Shown: positions 18,439 through 31,044 of the stretch, in pieces | Layout of the letters: the number at the start of each line of letters is the position of its first letter | How positions within the stretch are numbered: position 1 is the stretch's first letter | Source of the DNA: Blastococcus carthaginiensis | Lineage (GTDB): Bacteria; Actinomycetota; Actinomycetes; Mycobacteriales; Geodermatophilaceae | Reading direction: 5' to 3' | NCBI RefSeq assembly: GCF_030731085.1 | Contig: NZ_JASNFN010000027.1 | Location: 1 to 64,000 of the forward strand | DNA: 64,000 nucleotides | The notes under the pieces: generated by a model | Seen by the model: the letters and a program-made list of their open reading frames with translations, nothing else | What the model was told of the DNA's origin: nothing | Databases searched by the model: none | Program-made: the position numbers and the translations under genes

Positions 18439-19848
18439 GTGGTCGACGACGGCGCTCCCCCTCCCCCGGCTGATGACCACCCGCTGCGCGTGGCGGTCGT
18501 CGGCGCCGGACCGGCCGGCATCTACGCCGCCGACGCCCTGACGAGGCAGAGCGAGGTGCCCGTCGCCGTCGACCTGGTCGACCGGCTGCCCACCCCCTTC
18601 GGCCTGGTCCGCCACGGCATCGCCCCCGACCACCCGAAGATGCGCGCCATCCGCGACACCCTGCACCGCAGCCTCGACCACCCCCTGGTGCGGTTCGTCG
18701 GCAACGTGGAGGTGGGCACGGAGCTCGCGCTGGACGACCTGCGCGCGCACGTCGACGCGGTCGTCTACACCTACGGCGCCGCCCTCGACCGGCACCTGGG
18801 CATCGAGGGCGAGGACCTGCCCGGCAGCCTGGCCGCCACCGACCTCGTGGCCTGGTACACCGGCCACCCCGACGCCGACCGCGCCACCGTGGAGGCGGCC
18901 CTGTCCGGCGTCCGGCGCGCCGTGGTGATCGGGGTGGGCAACGTCGCGCTCGACGTCGGGCGCATCCTCGCCCGCACCGCGGAGGAGCTGGAGCCGACCG
19001 ACATGCCCCAGCACGTCATCGACGTGCTGGCGGCCGCCCCGGTCGAGGAGGTGACGGTGCTCGGCCGCCGCGGCCCGGCGCAGGCCACCTTCACCACCCA
19101 GGAGCTGCGCGAGCTCGGTGAGCTGGCGGCGGGCACCGTGCTGGTCGACCCCGGCGACCTCGAGCTCGACGACGAGACCGAGGCCCGGGCCGCGGCGGAC
19201 CGCAACGCCACCCGCAACCTCGCCGTCCTGCGCGACTGGTCGGCCCACGAGCCGGAGCCCGGCCGCACCCGGCTGCGGCTGCGCTTCTACTCCCGCCCGG
19301 TGCGGCTGCTGGGCACCGACCGGGTCACCGGCGTCGAGGTGGAACGCACCGCCGTCGACGGCGACGGCCGGGCGATCGGCACCGGTGAGTTCGAGGTGCT
19401 CCCGGCCGACCTCGTGGTGCGCTCGGTGGGCTACCTCGGCACCCCGCTGCCCGGCCTGCCGGTCGACCAGCGGACCGGCACCGTCACCCACGACGGGGTG
19501 GGCCGGGTGCTGCGCGACGGCGCCCCCTCGGCCGGCGAGTACGCGGCCGGCTGGATCAAGCGCGGCCCCACCGGGGTGGTCGGGCACAACAAGCACGACG
19601 CCCGCGAGACCGTCGCGGCGCTGCTGGCCGACGCCGCGGACGGCACGCTGCGGGTGCGCGGCCCGGTCGACGACCTGGTGCGCACCCTGCAGGCGCGCGG
19701 GGCCGAGCCGGTGCTGCTCGACGACTGGCGGGCCATCGACGCCGCCGAGCAGGCCCTCGGCGCCAGCCGCGGCCGGGCCCGCACCACGCTGCACGAGCGG
19801 GAGTCGCTGCTGGCCGCCGTCCGGGAGGCCGCGGCCCGGGGACGCTGA
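18439..19848 (+). CDS. fprA: FAD-dependent ferredoxin/adrenodoxin reductase (FprA type)
   Basis: 469 residues. FAD-binding GxGxxG reads VGAGPAGIYAADAL at about 20, followed by LVDRLPTPFGLVRHGIAPDHPKMR, the hallmark of adrenodoxin-reductase-like NADPH-ferredoxin reductases. The NADP site is VIGVGNVALDVGRIL (about 160) and the end has GWIKRGPTGVVGHNKHDARETV. It passes electrons from NADPH to ferredoxins serving P450s or Fe-S assembly. Length matches mycobacterial FprA (about 456). Start at GTG 18439, with CAGGAT 6 bases upstream. Overlaps no other gene; the IMPase-like gene converges on its end. Confidence 0.9.
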   Translation: MVDDGAPPPPADDHPLRVAVVGAGPAGIYAADALTRQSEVPVAVDLVDRLPTPFGLVRHGIAPDHPKMRAIRDTLHRSLDHPLVRFVGNVEVGTELALDDLRAHVDAVVYTYGAALDRHLGIEGEDLPGSLAATDLVAWYTGHPDADRATVEAALSGVRRAVVIGVGNVALDVGRILARTAEELEPTDMPQHVIDVLAAAPVEEVTVLGRRGPAQATFTTQELRELGELAAGTVLVDPGDLELDDETEARAAADRNATRNLAVLRDWSAHEPEPGRTRLRLRFYSRPVRLLGTDRVTGVEVERTAVDGDGRAIGTGEFEVLPADLVVRSVGYLGTPLPGLPVDQRTGTVTHDGVGRVLRDGAPSAGEYAAGWIKRGPTGVVGHNKHDARETVAALLADAADGTLRVRGPVDDLVRTLQARGAEPVLLDDWRAIDAAEQALGASRGRARTTLHERESLLAAVREAAARGR

Positions 19849-19849
19849 C

Positions 19850-20915
19850 TCAGCGCATCGCCGCCAGCAGCTCCCGCGCCGCCGCCTCGTCGGCCGCGGC
19901 CACGAACCGGATGAGCGCGCCGGTGTCGGGCACCAGCCGCAGCGGTTCCCCTCGCTCGGTGAGGACGGCCCCCCCGGCCGCCAGCAGCACCGCCAGCCCG
20001 CCGGCGACGTCGTGCACGTGGGTGCCGCCGCGGTCCAGGTCGTGCCAGGCCGCCGCCGCGCCGTCGGCGACCAGGCAGAGGTCGACGGCGGTGCAACCGG
20101 TGATCCGCACCCGGCGGGCCGTCGCCGGCACCGCCACCGCGGCACCCCGGGGTCCGCTGGGGACGACGACGGTGCCGCCGGTCCGGGTGCGCACCGGCAC
20201 CCCGTCCCGCACGGCACCGTGCCCCTCGACCGCCGCCCAGCGCCGGCCCGAGGAGAGATCGGCGACCAGCCCCGCCACCGGCCGGCCCTCGTGCACCAGC
20301 GCGGCGGAGAACGCCCACGGCGGCAGCCCGGCGGCGAAGTTGCCGGTGCCGTCGAGCGGGTCGAGCACCACCCACGGCCGCCCGGCGGCGACCACGGTGT
20401 CGCGGCTCTCCTCGCTGAGCACCGGCACGCCCAGCGCGCCGAGCACCTCGACGGCGGCGTCGTGCGCGGCGTCGTCGGCCGCGAGCGCGGGGCTGCCGTC
20501 GCGCTTGGTCCGCGCCTCCCCCGTACCGTGCGCGAGCGCCACCGCCGTCTCCACCCGGGTGGCCGCCAGCGCCGCCAGGTGGGCGAAGCGCAGCGGCAGC
20601 GGCGCGTCGGCCGGCGGCGCCGGCACGTCGACGCACCGGCCGGTCGCCAGGTGCCGCACGCGGTCGCAGCCCCACTCCGCCGCGGCGGCGAGCACGACCG
20701 GGTGGTCCAGCGGCACGCCGGCCCGGCGCACCACCACGGCCGCGGCGGTGGCCTCGTCGGTCCACTGCCGGCGGACCAGCACCACCTGGCCCTCCTCGCC
20801 GACCAGCACCCGCGCCCAGGGGTCGAGCAGCGCCGGGGCGAGCGCGGCCGGCGACAGCCCCAGCGCCTCGGCCGCGGCCGGGAGATCGGGGCTGGTCGCG
20901 GTGCGCAGCCCCGGG

Positions 20916-20923
<8 letters not shown>
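19850..20923 (-). CDS. Inositol monophosphatase-family protein with N-terminal extension
   Basis: 357 residues. Residues about 125-357 form an IMPase domain: lithium-sensitive phosphatase motifs SEES (metal Glu), DPLDGTGNFAAGLP (motif A) and HDVAGGLAVLLAAGG (motif B) are present, so catalysis is plausible. About 115 residues precede it; they begin LRTATSPDLPAAAEALG and contain VLVGEEGQVVLVR and a helix AAAAEWGCDRVRHL, vaguely like a reduced GNAT fold, which is not part of IMPase. Its GTG start lies inside ppc, 8 bases overlapping, so it is translated with ppc. Substrate could be inositol-1-phosphate, a nucleotide bisphosphate or histidinol phosphate. Confidence 0.78.
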
Positions 20924-23711
<2,788 letters not shown>

Positions 23712-23871
23712 ACCACAAGTATCGGGGACGCAGGTGACGCGCTCATGTCCCCCCTGCCACGGCGGCCCCGTCGCACTCACCGTCAGAGTGCGCCGATGCG
23801 CACATCCAGGCGCGACGACTGCACATCAGCGCACGATGTCCGCTGCCCGGCCCCGCCAGGACGGGATCCTC

Positions 23872-24738
23872 TCAGTGCTCGAGCTCCCGCAGGCACTGCG
23901 CCGCGAGCTGGTCACCGGCCGCCGCGCCCAGGCGGAACTGCTCCACGGCGCCCTCGAGGTCCCCGCGGTCGGCCAGCAGCACGCCGAGGTTCTGGTGGCA
24001 GTACGCGTCACCGACGGCGATGCCGCTGCGGTAGGCCTCCTCGGCGGCCTCCTCGTCGCCCAGCTCCTCGCGGTAGAGGTTGCCCAGCGGCAGCCAGGCC
24101 ACCTGCTCGCCCAGCTTGGCCCCGCGCTCGAGCACCGAGCGGGCCTCGGCCGACCGGCCGGTCTCCCGCAGCAGGTGCGCGAGATCCGCGCGGGCGGCCG
24201 GGAAGTGGTGCTGCCCCGCGCGCAGGTCGTCCTCCAGCGCCGGGTCCAGGGTCGAGCACCAGCGCCAGCAGGCGACGACGGCCGCCGCCTCCTGGTCACC
24301 GGCGGCGGCGAACTCCTCGGCCACCGCCATGGCCTGCTCGCGCTCGCCCTGCTCGCGGAGCAGGAACGCCAGCTGCAGCCCGCCCTCCAGGTCACCGGCG
24401 GCCGCCGCGCCCCGGTAGGCGCGCATCGCGCCGGCGAGGTCGCCCAGGTCCTCCAGCACCAGGCCGAGGTTGCGCCAGGCGTCCGACTCCCCGCCGCGCA
24501 GGGCGACCTCGTAGGCGTCGACCGCCTCCTCCCAGCGCTGCTGCGCGGCGAGGGAGTTGCCGAGGTTGAACGCGGCGACCGAGTCGCCCAGGTCGAACGC
24601 GCGGCGGAAGCACGTCTCGGCGTCGGTCTGCCGGCCGGCGTCGGCCAGGTCGCAGCCGAGGTCGATCAGCGCATCGGCGTCGTCGGAGGCGAGCAGCCGC
24701 CGCAGCCGCACGTCCAGGTCCTCGGTCATGCCGCCCAT
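23872..24738 (-). CDS. Tetratricopeptide/Sel1-like repeat protein
   Basis: 288 residues, soluble. At least six helix-turn-helix repeats of 33-36 residues, e.g. AALIDLGCDLADAGRQTDAETCFRRA, AFNLGNSLAAQQRWEEAVDAYEVAL and AWRNLGLVLEDLGDLAGAMRAYRGA, ending YCHQNLGVLLADRGDLEGAVEQFRLGA. A protein-interaction scaffold; no catalytic domain or membrane segment. Start could be ATG 24738 or ATG 24729 (MTEDLD); the second is 7 bases after a GATCAT hexamer. Partner unknown. Confidence 0.85.
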   Translation of the reverse strand: MGGMTEDLDVRLRRLLASDDADALIDLGCDLADAGRQTDAETCFRRAFDLGDSVAAFNLGNSLAAQQRWEEAVDAYEVALRGGESDAWRNLGLVLEDLGDLAGAMRAYRGAAAAGDLEGGLQLAFLLREQGEREQAMAVAEEFAAAGDQEAAAVVACWRWCSTLDPALEDDLRAGQHHFPAARADLAHLLRETGRSAEARSVLERGAKLGEQVAWLPLGNLYREELGDEEAAEEAYRSGIAVGDAYCHQNLGVLLADRGDLEGAVEQFRLGAAAGDQLAAQCLRELEH

Positions 24739-24745
24739 GATCGCG

Positions 24746-24774
24746 GCGAGGGGGCGCGCTGCGCGCCCCCTCGC
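24746..24774 (-). terminator. Near-perfect hairpin between the F420 enzyme and TPR genes
   Basis: GCGAGGGGGCGCGC at 24746-24759 is exactly complementary to GCGCGCCCCCTCGC at 24761-24774 about a single central T. Folded it gives a 12-bp stem and a 5-base loop. It lies 50 bases after the stop of the upstream oxidoreductase gene and just before the TPR start, so termination of the oxidoreductase message is the likely role. Confidence 0.6.
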
Positions 24775-24823
24775 GCCCGGACCTCACCCCAAGGGAGCGG
24801 CCCGGGGGCGGCAGGTCACCCGA

Positions 24824-25804
24824 TCAGCTGCCGAACGCCTCCCGCCAGGCCGGCATGAGCGAGCTGCGCACCCATTCGAGGTAGGGCTCCTGCTGGTCGC
24901 CGCCGATCTGCACGAGGGCCAGGTGGGTGAAGCCCGCGTCGGCGTAGGCCTTGGCCCCCTCGATCACGGCATCGACGTCGTCCCCGCACGGGATGGACCC
25001 GGCGACGTCGTCGGGCGTGACGAACTGGCTGGCCGCGTCGAACGCGGCGGTCCCCGGCAGCTCGGCGTTCACCTTCCAGCCCAGCCCGAACCAGCGGAAG
25101 AGGCTGTGCGCCCGCTGCACCGCGGCGTCCTCGTCGGTGCCGAAGCTGATCGGCATCTGGCCGACCTTCGGCTTGCCGGCACCGCCGGCGGCCTCGAACT
25201 GCTCCACGAGCTCGCTCATCGGGTCGGTGGCGACGAGGACGTCGGCGAGCTCGCCGGCGATCGTGGCCGCCTGCTTCCCGCCCGCCGCGAAGCCGATGGG
25301 CACCCGCTTCTCCGGCAGGTCCCAGAGCTTGGCCGACTCGACGTCGAAGTGCTCGCCGCGGAAGTTGGTGTAGCCCTCGCCGTCGAACAGGTCGCGGATG
25401 ATCTGCAGGGCCTCCACGATCCGCTCGTGCCGCACGTCGGCGCCGGGCCACCCGCCGCCGACCACGTGCTCGCTGAGGTTCTCCCCCGCGCCGATGCCCA
25501 GGGTGAAGCGCCCCTCGGAGAGGATCTGCAGCGTCGCGGCCTGCTGCGCCACGACCGCCGGGTGGTACCGGAAGGTCGGGCAGGTCACGTACGTCATCAG
25601 CGGGATCCGGCTGGTCGCCTGCGCGGCCGCCCCCAGCGTCACCCACGCGTTCGGCGAGTGGCCCATCTCGTCCAGCCACGGGAAGTAGTGGTCGCTGCTG
25701 ACGGCGAAGTCGAACCCGACCTCCTCGGCACCCACCACGTGGCGGACCAGGTCCCTCGGTCCGGCCTGCTCGGTCATCATCGTGTAGCCCAGCTGCATCG
25801 CCAT
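24824..25804 (-). CDS. LLM-class F420-dependent oxidoreductase (TIGR03557-like)
   Basis: 326 residues, (beta/alpha)8 luciferase-like monooxygenase fold. MQLGYTMMTEQAGPRDLVRHVVGAEEVGFDFAVSSDHYFPW, MTYVTCPTFRYHPAVVAQQAATLQ and RFTLGIGAGENLSEHVVG are typical of the F420-binding branch that includes F420-dependent glucose-6-phosphate dehydrogenase. The substrate is not determinable. Implies that the organism makes coenzyme F420. Starts at ATG 25804 or 25798. Confidence 0.88.
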   Translation of the reverse strand: MAMQLGYTMMTEQAGPRDLVRHVVGAEEVGFDFAVSSDHYFPWLDEMGHSPNAWVTLGAAAQATSRIPLMTYVTCPTFRYHPAVVAQQAATLQILSEGRFTLGIGAGENLSEHVVGGGWPGADVRHERIVEALQIIRDLFDGEGYTNFRGEHFDVESAKLWDLPEKRVPIGFAAGGKQAATIAGELADVLVATDPMSELVEQFEAAGGAGKPKVGQMPISFGTDEDAAVQRAHSLFRWFGLGWKVNAELPGTAAFDAASQFVTPDDVAGSIPCGDDVDAVIEGAKAYADAGFTHLALVQIGGDQQEPYLEWVRSSLMPAWREAFGS

Positions 25805-25841
25805 GCCGCGCGGCTACCCGGGCGCCCCGGGGCGTCAACCC

Positions 25842-27022
25842 TCAGACGCGCTCGGCCCGCAGCGCCTCCCGGACCTTGATCTTCCCGCCGGTCCGCAGCA
25901 GCGCCCCGGCGTAGACCCGCCCGCCCAGGCGCACGATCAACGCGATGGCGGCCAGCATCAGCACCACGGCCAGCCCGACCTCCCACAGGGCGACCTGGCC
26001 CGCGGCCTGGCGCACCGGCATGACCAGCGGCGACAGCCCCGGCAGGTAGGAGGTCACCCGGGCCAGGCCGCCGGCGGGGTCGGAGGCGGCCTGGATGCCG
26101 ACGAAGAACGCGACGATGAGCACCATGGACGTCGGCATGAGCACCGTGGCCAGGTCCTCCTGCCGGCTCACCAGCGAGGCCGCCACCGCGAACACCGCGG
26201 CGTAGAAGGCGTAGCCCAGCAGGAACCAGGCGATCACCGTGAGCACGGTGCCGATCAGCTCCCCCGGCACCTCGACGACGTCGAAGGCGAGCACGCCCGC
26301 GACGCCGACGACGCCGATCAGCACCATCTGGCCCAGGGCCAGCACCCCGAGGCCGAGGATCTTGCCGGCGAGCAGCTGCCAGGGGCGCATCGTCGCCAGC
26401 AGCAGCTCGACGACCCGGCTGGCCTTCTCCTCCACCACGCCCTGGGCGATGAACTGGCCGAACAGGATCAGCAGGCTGTAGAGCAGGACGACGCCGATGA
26501 TCGCGGTGACGATCCGCTGGCCGTCGGCCGCGGCGCCGGTGTCCAGCGAGGTGACCGCCACCTCGGGCACGTCCAGACCGGTCAGCCCGGCGTCGGCGAG
26601 CTGCTGGGCGACCGCGAGCTGGCCGACCGCCCCCTGCACGACCGCCTCCAGGGAGCCGCCGGCGGACTCACGGACCAGCAGCTCGGGGTCGGTGCCGGCC
26701 ACGAGGGCGCCATCGACGTCCTCGGCGTCCACCGCTGCGCGCGCGGCGTCCTCGTCGGCCAGCTCCACCACGGTGACGTCGACGTCCAGCGCCTCCCCCT
26801 GGGCCTCCAGGGCGGCGGTCACGGAGGCGTCCCCGCCGACGACACCGACGCGCGTCTCCTCGCCGCCGGAGCTCACGACCACCTGGAACGCCATCGCGCC
26901 GACGATCGCGACCAGGATGACGATCGAGCTGATGATGAAGCTCTTGTCCCGGATGCGGGTGGAGAGCTCCCGCGTCGCGACCAGCCGGATCTTCGCGGTG
27001 CTGCTCAGGGTGCGGAGCTCGG

Positions 27023-27026
<4 letters not shown>
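25842..27026 (-). CDS. ABC-2 type transporter permease (NatB-like)
   Basis: 394 residues. One N-terminal transmembrane helix (about 28-50), an extracytoplasmic domain of about 130 residues (acidic, with LDVDVTVVELADEDAARAAVDAEDVDGALV), then five to six helices near residues 175-380. That layout is ABC2_membrane_3, as in the sodium exporter NatB and drug or lipid exporters. Its GTG start overlaps the stop of the ATPase gene (GTGA). Substrate unknown. Confidence 0.88.
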
Positions 27027-27931
<905 letters not shown>

Positions 27932-28062
27932 CTGTTCCTCCTGCCCTCGCGTGTTCCTGCCCGAGACCGTATCGGGGCTCACGATCACGTCGGGGCAGGT
28001 GAGGTGCCCGAGTACCGGAAGTTCACCTCGCGGCCGGCGCCCCGGTGCGGTGTCATCGGTGG

Positions 28063-28731
28063 ATGAGCGAGCGCGACGGCGTGGCCCGGCCGCCGGCCGG
28101 GGTGGGCCTGGAACAGCTGCGGTCGGCCGCGGCCGGGTGCCGGGCCTGCGAGCTGTGGCAGGACACCACCCAGACGGTGTTCGGGGAGGGACCCGAGACC
28201 GCCCGGGTGGTCTTCGTGGGCGAGCAGCCGGGCGACCAGGAGGACCGGAAGGGCGAGCCGTTCGTCGGCCCCGCGGGCCGGCTGCTGGACAAGGCCCTGA
28301 CCGACGCCGGCATCGACCGGCGGGACAGCTACGTCACGAACTCGGTGAAGCACTTCTCGCACACCGTGAAGGGCAAGCGGCGGATCCACCAGACGCCCCG
28401 GCCCGAGCACCTGCGGGCCTGCCGGCCGTGGCTGGAGGCGGAGTTCGCCGTCCTGCAGCCCGAGGTCGTCGTGGCCCTGGGCGCGACGGCGGCCAAGGGG
28501 CTGATCTCCCCGTCGTTCCGGATCACCCGCGACCACGGGCAGCTGCTCCCCTGGACCCCGCCCGGGGCACCGGCGCCGGCGGAGGACGACGACGAGGACG
28601 CGCCCCACCAGACCTGGATCCTCGCGACCACGCACCCCTCGGCGATCCTGCGCACGCCCGACGAGGCGCGCGCCGCCGCCTACGACGCCCTGGTCGCCGA
28701 CCTGCGCACCGTCGCCGGGGCGCTGGCCTGA
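28063..28731 (+). CDS. udgX: UdgX-type uracil-DNA glycosylase
   Basis: 222 residues. Motif 1 is GEQPGDQED (53-61), motif 2 TTHPSAILR, and the UdgX-specific loop is GKRRIHQ with His109, the residue number that in the mycobacterial enzyme attacks the abasic sugar and stays covalently joined to DNA. Cys26 and Cys29 belong to the 4Fe-4S cluster. Family-4-like fold. It excises uracil but remains cross-linked, which marks or shields the site. A poorly conserved acidic insertion (about 176-186, EDDDEDA) is a local peculiarity. Start ATG 28063; no clear ribosome-binding site. Confidence 0.93.
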   Translation: MSERDGVARPPAGVGLEQLRSAAAGCRACELWQDTTQTVFGEGPETARVVFVGEQPGDQEDRKGEPFVGPAGRLLDKALTDAGIDRRDSYVTNSVKHFSHTVKGKRRIHQTPRPEHLRACRPWLEAEFAVLQPEVVVALGATAAKGLISPSFRITRDHGQLLPWTPPGAPAPAEDDDEDAPHQTWILATTHPSAILRTPDEARAAAYDALVADLRTVAGALA

Positions 28732-28746
28732 CCCGGGTGTTCGCTG

Positions 28747-30792
28747 TCAGACGACCGGCATCGATCCGTCGTGGATCGTGCCGACCCGGTCGAGCAACTC
28801 GCTCATCTGCTCGCCGCCCATCGGCCGGGCGTAGTGGTAGCCCTGCGCGATGTCACAGCCGAGGTCGCGCAGCGCAGCCACGTGCTCGGCGCCCTCGACG
28901 CCCTCGGCGACCACGGTCAGCCCCAGGTTGTGGCCCAGGTCGACCGCGGTTCGCACCAGCACGGCATCGTGGGCGGTCGAGATCATGCCCAGCACGAACG
29001 AGCGGTCGATCTTCAGCTCGTCGACCGGCAGCCGCCGCAGGTGCGCCATGGAGGTGTAGCCGGTGCCGAAGTCGTCGATCGACAGCTTCACGCCCAGGTC
29101 GTGCAGGCGCTGCAGGACCTCCATGGACCGGGCGGCGTCGCCCATGACCGCGCTCTCGGTCACCTCGAGCCGCAGCAGCTCGGCCGGTACCCGGTGCGCG
29201 GTCAGCAGCCGCCGGACCAGTTCGGGCAGCCCCACGTCGAGCAGGCAGCGGGTGGACAGGTTCACCGCGACGGGGACGCCGTGGCCGGCGTCCATCCAGC
29301 AGCGCATCTGGGCAAGTGCCAGATCCAGCACGTGCTCGGTCAGCCGCAGGATGATGCCGGTGCCCTCGGCGGCCGGGATGAAGTCGTCGGGCGGGATGAG
29401 GCCGTGGACGGGATGGCGCCACCGCAGCAGCGCCTCCAGTCCCTCGATGCGCTCGCCGTCCAAGGTGTACTTGGGCTGGTAGTTCAGGAACAGCTCGCCG
29501 GCGCCCTCCAGCGCCCGCCTCAAGTCGCCCAGGACCGTCAGCCGCGACGGGGCGGTGACGTGCTCCTCGGGCTCGAAGATCACCGCGCCGGACTTGAACT
29601 CCTTGGCGACGTACATCGCGATGTCGGCGTTGCGCAGCAGCACCTCGGTGTCGGTGCCGTGCCACGGGGAGACGACGATGCCGATGCTGGCCTCCACGTC
29701 GACGGCCACGCCGTCGACGTCGAAGGGCCGGTGCAGCGCCTCGCGCAGCCGCTCGGCCACCTGCTCGGCCTCACCGGCCCCATCCACGAGGGGCAGCAGG
29801 ACGGTGAACTCGTCCCCGCCGAGGCGGGCGACGGTGTCACCCTCCCGCAGCACCGACTCCAGTCGGGGCCCCACCTGGCAGAGCAACCTGTCACCGAAGG
29901 AGTGGCCGAGGGTGTCGTTGATCTCCTTGAAGCGGTCCAGATCGATCAGGAACAGGGCGACTTCGCCGTCCGAGCGGCTGGCCGCGGCCAGGGCCTGGTC
30001 GAGACGGTCGCGCAGCAGCTCCCAGTTGGGCAGGCCGGTGAGGGCGTCGTGCGTGGCCTGGTGGCGGTCGCGCTCGGCGGAGCTCCGCAGGTCCTCGGTC
30101 TGGCGGCGCAGCTTCTTCGACGCCGACGCGATCAGGCGGAAGACGACGAGGTAGAAGACCGTCAGGGAGGCGACGAGGGCGATCGTCATGGTCCGCACGT
30201 CCGCTGCGACCGCGGCGGCGACGGGCGCGTAGGGCAGGTAGAGCTCGATCACCCCGTCCGGTGAGTCCGCACCGTCGTACTGCATCGGCACGTAGACCTC
30301 GAGCAGCTGGTGCGCGCCGTCCTCGCTCGTGGCGCTGTCGTCGGCGGAGTGCGCGAAGCCCGAGACGACGTAGCCGTCGAGCGCGGCGCCCAGCTCACCG
30401 GAACCCGATGTCTCGCCCACGAGCTCCGGGTTTTCGGAGTGGTAGACGATCGTGCGGTCGCGGTTGAAGATCTTGAGCTCGATCGGGTCGAACGCGGCGA
30501 GCGAGAGCCCCGCCGTGCCGAACTCCTCGGCGGCGTCGTCGAGGGCGTCCTCCACGTCCGCCAGGCGGTCGGCCTCGAAACCCTCGGCGAGGTCGGCGGG
30601 CGTGAACTGCGGCTGGAGCCCCAGTCGCACCGCCATCAGGGCCGCGTCCTCCGCCTGCTGGCGGGCGCGGTTCTCGATCGCCGTGCTCAGCACGGAGGAG
30701 AGCACCGCCCCCACCGCGAACGTGAGCAGCAGGCTGACCGCACCGAAGCGTGCGAGGAGGCTGGTGCCCCGTAGCCGGTGGAGAAGCCTCAT
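28747..30792 (-). CDS. Membrane GGDEF-EAL protein (c-di-GMP synthesis/degradation)
   Basis: 681 residues. TM helix at about 10-35, an extracellular sensor of about 165 residues, second TM at about 205-225, then a short coiled coil, GGDEF domain (active site LGGDEF at 325-329; IDLDRFKEINDTLGH conserved) and EAL domain (EALLRW at 453; later VTESAVMGD, IDDFGTGYTS, EGVE). Both active sites are complete, so both activities are possible; an RxxD inhibitory site is not obvious. The periplasmic part has no family I recognise. Start ATG 30792 gives MRLLHRLRG before the first helix. Faces udgX tail to tail. Confidence 0.92.
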   Translation of the reverse strand: MRLLHRLRGTSLLARFGAVSLLLTFAVGAVLSSVLSTAIENRARQQAEDAALMAVRLGLQPQFTPADLAEGFEADRLADVEDALDDAAEEFGTAGLSLAAFDPIELKIFNRDRTIVYHSENPELVGETSGSGELGAALDGYVVSGFAHSADDSATSEDGAHQLLEVYVPMQYDGADSPDGVIELYLPYAPVAAAVAADVRTMTIALVASLTVFYLVVFRLIASASKKLRRQTEDLRSSAERDRHQATHDALTGLPNWELLRDRLDQALAAASRSDGEVALFLIDLDRFKEINDTLGHSFGDRLLCQVGPRLESVLREGDTVARLGGDEFTVLLPLVDGAGEAEQVAERLREALHRPFDVDGVAVDVEASIGIVVSPWHGTDTEVLLRNADIAMYVAKEFKSGAVIFEPEEHVTAPSRLTVLGDLRRALEGAGELFLNYQPKYTLDGERIEGLEALLRWRHPVHGLIPPDDFIPAAEGTGIILRLTEHVLDLALAQMRCWMDAGHGVPVAVNLSTRCLLDVGLPELVRRLLTAHRVPAELLRLEVTESAVMGDAARSMEVLQRLHDLGVKLSIDDFGTGYTSMAHLRRLPVDELKIDRSFVLGMISTAHDAVLVRTAVDLGHNLGLTVVAEGVEGAEHVAALRDLGCDIAQGYHYARPMGGEQMSELLDRVGTIHDGSMPVV

Positions 30793-31044
30793 GCCACCGA
30801 CGATCGGTTCACACGCCGCCGCGCTTGAGGCGTGCCTCACCTCGCCCCCCCACGGGGTGAGGGCGCAGGTCGGCGTTTCCGCTCACTCACCGCCGCGGAC
30901 GACTGCGCCTCCCGCCGCTGCTCCGACTCTCACCCCATCCCGCTACTGGGGAGTAGGGCCGGGCAGGATCGGATATGAACGCCGGAGGTCCGGCCGGCCT
31001 CGCCACTCTCGGGGGCGGGCGAGCCCGGCCGGACACCCGGCGGG
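30793..31044. other. Intergenic region between GGDEF-EAL and MFS genes
   Basis: 252 bases without a supported gene. CCTCACC near 30836 pairs with GGTGAGG near 30852 around a C-rich loop, a possible promoter-proximal or terminator hairpin. The region should contain the promoter of the GGDEF-EAL gene and the 3 prime end of the MFS transcript. No -10 box with good spacing was found. Confidence 0.35.
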
